A stretch of 64,000 nt of DNA, taken from positions 1 through 64,000 of the forward strand of contig JAZNTW010000017.1 of the NCBI GenBank assembly GCA_045591925.1, written 5' to 3'. Numbering within the stretch: position 1 is the stretch's first letter; each line of letters opens with the position of its first letter. The DNA comes from Firm-04 sp045591925. GTDB taxonomy: Bacteria; Bacillota; Clostridia; Oscillospirales; Ruminococcaceae. The notes under the pieces were generated by a model that saw nothing but the letters and a program-made list of their open reading frames with translations, had not been told where the DNA came from and made no database searches. Of this stretch, positions 62,513-64,000 are shown in pieces. A program made the position numbers and the translations under genes.

Positions 62513-62541
62513 ATTATACACAAATAATATTCTTATGTCAA
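62513..62541 (-). promoter_or_regulatory. Promoter of the zinc-ribbon operon
   Basis: Minus strand TTGACA (62536-62541) and TATAAT (62513-62518), 17-base spacer. It overlaps the operator-like repeat at 62527-62550. Confidence 0.8.
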
Positions 62542-62550
62542 GTAGAATAT
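62527..62550. promoter_or_regulatory. Candidate XRE operator
   Basis: ATATTCT (62527-62533) and AGAATAT (62544-62550) flank ten bases, over the -35 of the minus promoter. A related ATATTCA/TGAATAT palindrome is at 62472-62487 and another ATATTC at 62505. The XRE protein encoded beside it is the likely binder. Confidence 0.5.
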
Positions 62551-62565
62551 AAACTTTTAGATAGT

Positions 62566-62593
62566 TTGACAAAAGTCCATAATATAGTATGAT
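62566..62593 (+). promoter_or_regulatory. Promoter of the XRE gene
   Basis: TTGACA (62566-62571) and TATGAT (62588-62593) with a 16-base spacer; the start codon follows 18 bases later. Confidence 0.7.
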
Positions 62594-62611
62594 ATGGTAG
62601 AGGTGATATAC

Positions 62612-62947
62612 ATGAATTTGGATTACAAACAGATCGGAGCAAATATAGCCCGACGGCGAAAAGAATTGCATCTGAAACAGATTGAGGTCTGTGAACGCGC
62701 TGAAATCAATGACAAATACCTTTCATGCATCGAAACTGCACGTTCAATCCCAAGCCTTGAGGTGTTTCTGCGGATTTGCAACGCACTCGAAACGACACCC
62801 GATCAAATTCTGCTCGGCACAGTAAATAGTGCGTTATCCGTGCAGCTGGATTCTGCATTGCTGACACGGTATAACCAGCTTTCGCCGGAAAAGCAGCGAT
62901 TTTGCCTCGCTTTCATGGATCTTTTATTGAATGAAGGAACCGACTGA
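62612..62947 (+). CDS. XRE-family transcriptional regulator
   Basis: A 111-residue regulator with an N-terminal helix-turn-helix (IGANIARRRKELHLKQIEVCERAEINDKYLSCIETARSIPSLEVFLRICNALE) and a short C-terminal dimerisation helix (SPEKQRFCLAFMDLLL). AGAGGTGATATAC precedes the ATG. It is divergent from the zinc-ribbon operon, with ATATTC-type palindromes in the shared gap, so it probably represses that operon or itself. Confidence 0.9.
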   Translation: MNLDYKQIGANIARRRKELHLKQIEVCERAEINDKYLSCIETARSIPSLEVFLRICNALETTPDQILLGTVNSALSVQLDSALLTRYNQLSPEKQRFCLAFMDLLLNEGTD

Positions 62948-63052
62948 GTACTCTTTTTCGAGTTTATTATACCACATAAAAAACTGAGGTTATAAAAATG
63001 GATTCCATATTTGAAATTTCGATACAATCCACGCACTTATGAAAAAAGACAT

Positions 63053-63081
63053 ACGCCCGTCAAAATTAACTTGACGGGCGT
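63053..63081. terminator. Hairpin after the XRE gene
   Basis: ACGCCCGTCAA (63053-63063) pairs perfectly with TTGACGGGCGT (63071-63081). The gene's stop is about 106 bases upstream. The downstream T-run is short. Confidence 0.6.
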
Positions 63082-63248
63082 GTGTTGATATATTCGCTTG
63101 TCTTGTTGTAGTTTGGGCAACTATTGGTCAACTAATTGGCTGAAAACTACATTGAAATTGGATAAGCTGATTTGTCTATCCGAGCTGATTTTGGCGATAC
63201 AGCGTACTTTTCTGCTGACGCTGGCTTGCCGCAATAAACCGCTCGCTT

Positions 63249-63437
63249 AATAGCATATTATCAGTAAAAATGCAATGGGAGAAGTGTAATCAATGTCTTG
63301 TTTTGCTACATGGGAATTAAAATGGAGGCGGGCGCTGTCCGCTTATAGCATAATACAAGTGAAAATGTAATGGGAGAAAGATAATCAATTTTGCTTTGTA
63401 ACATGGGTGCAAAATGAAGTCGGCACTGCCTACTTGA
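63249..63437. repeat. Imperfect tandem duplication of about 95 bases
   Basis: Two adjacent units (63249-63343 and 63344-63437) share blocks in order: TAGCATA, a variant of CAGTAAAAATG, AATGGGAGAA, TAATCAAT, TTGCT, ACATGGG, AAAATG and a CGGC/CTG end. They lie upstream of the promoter at 63434 in the 597-base gap from 62948 to 63544. No ORF is seen in them. Confidence 0.6.
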
Positions 63438-63462
63438 CAAATGGGAGGGATTGCGGTATAAT
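63434..63462 (+). promoter_or_regulatory. Promoter of the glycine-zipper gene
   Basis: TTGACA (63434-63439) and TATAAT (63457-63462), 17-base spacer. The -35 box lies at the end of the second tandem unit. Confidence 0.85.
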
Positions 63463-63544
63463 GGAATTGGCATAATTGCCCACAGTCGGAGATACCGGCT
63501 GCTTGACGGAATATCAGAGTGATCTGAAAAAGGAGGCATTTCAA

Positions 63545-63862
63545 ATGGTAACAGTAACAACTTATGCAGAACTCCAGGCAGCAGTGCTGCGCGATGAGAC
63601 TTGTATTCGTCTTGAGGCGCACGCAAAGCAGTATTATGAAAGAAAAACCAATGATTTGATTGGCGGCGGCTTAGTCGGTGCGCTGCCGGGCTTGCTGGTT
63701 GCAGGACCGCTTGGCGCAGCAGTTGGCGCGGTAGTCGGTGCAGCAGTCGGCAATGCGGCGAAAAATGCGGATCCCTCGGAGCAGGATATCGCAAGATTTC
63801 TGCTGCGGTATTACCGCAAATCCAGCAGCGGCGTAACCTTTATTGAGCTGACGCACAGATAA
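63545..63862 (+). CDS. Small glycine-zipper membrane protein
   Basis: A 105-residue protein. Residues 1-35 are soluble (ELQAAVLRDETCIRLEAHAKQYYERK). A glycine/alanine-rich hydrophobic segment at about 40-72 (GGGLVGALPGLLVAGPLGAA then VGAVVGAAVGNAA) is glycine-zipper-like and probably forms a membrane hairpin; the last 30 residues are soluble (DIARFLLRYYRKSS). AAAGGAGG precedes the ATG. Function unknown. A strong terminator follows. Confidence 0.75.
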   Translation: MVTVTTYAELQAAVLRDETCIRLEAHAKQYYERKTNDLIGGGLVGALPGLLVAGPLGAAVGAVVGAAVGNAAKNADPSEQDIARFLLRYYRKSSSGVTFIELTHR

Positions 63863-63880
63863 TCTGATTCGTAACGATTG

Positions 63881-63932
63881 GGCATCGTATTTGGAGTGTT
63901 TAGATTCCGGATACGATGCCTGTTTATTTTTT
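63881..63932 (+). terminator. Terminator of the glycine-zipper gene
   Basis: GGCATCGTAT (63881-63890) pairs with ATACGATGCC (63911-63920), followed by TGTTTATTTTTTT. Confidence 0.85.
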
Positions 63933-63963
63933 TATGCTTTTTGATTGCAGCGGACGGAATCTC

Positions 63964-63992
63964 TTGCATTTTTGGTGCATTTATGGTATGAT
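63964..63992 (+). promoter_or_regulatory. Promoter directed out of the right end of the window
   Basis: TTGCAT (63964-63969), 17-base spacer, TATGAT (63987-63992). The gene it serves lies outside the window. Confidence 0.6.
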
Positions 63993-64000
63993 ATAAACGG

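Overview
The window looks like chromosome from an anaerobic, endospore-forming Bacillota of the Ruminococcus/Oscillospiraceae type. The signs are a spoIIGA-sigE pair, a type III glutamine synthetase, the [FeFe]-hydrogenase maturase HydE, strong Gram-positive Shine-Dalgarno sites and canonical TTGACA/TATAAT promoters. The genus is an inference; no rRNA gene is present.

About 0.2-35.3 kb is an integrative conjugative element (ICE). Almost all its genes are on the minus strand. In order of transcription, from right to left, it has: a leader with repeats and two terminator-like attenuators; a small HTH-like protein; a DUF3801/PcfB-like protein; a VirD4/TraG coupling protein; two Maff2-like small membrane proteins; a VirB6/TrbL-like protein; a frameshifted PrgI-like protein; a VirB4 ATPase; a membrane protein that appears to lack the usual hydrolase domain; and a large membrane-anchored surface protein. 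A small cargo island at 17.3-19.3 kb has plus-strand genes flanked by two copies of a tiny membrane-peptide gene. A second minus-strand block holds a 3510-residue methylase-helicase polyvalent protein, with a separate 194-codon gene nested in another frame, then a DUF3592 protein, a TOPRIM/DUF3991 protein, a MobV relaxase, TraX and a tyrosine integrase. The right end abuts a tRNA-Gly/Arg/His cluster.

About 35.4-47.6 kb is chromosomal: the tRNA operon, sigE-spoIIGA, glutamine synthetase III, mutY, a TPM-like membrane protein, pyrE, a ComEA-like helix-hairpin-helix protein, a remnant of dipicolinate synthase subunit A, an AraC regulator, two unknown genes and hydE. Four copies of a MITE-like repeat are scattered from 37.6 to 47.9 kb.

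About 48.0-52.6 kb is a mobilizable element: integrase, MOBP-type relaxase, MobC, a putative oriT, a methyltransferase and an excisionase-like gene. Next to it, and perhaps carried on it, is a two-gene unit at 52.9-56.9 kb. It encodes an uncharacterised 377-residue protein and a Ser/Thr-kinase/STAND-NTPase/helical-repeat protein, and is my best candidate for an undescribed conflict or signalling system. It is followed by a lipoprotein nuclease and a peptidoglycan-binding-domain protein that share a C-terminal Cys/His module, by two zinc-ribbon membrane proteins, and by a divergent XRE regulator. The window ends with a glycine-zipper protein.
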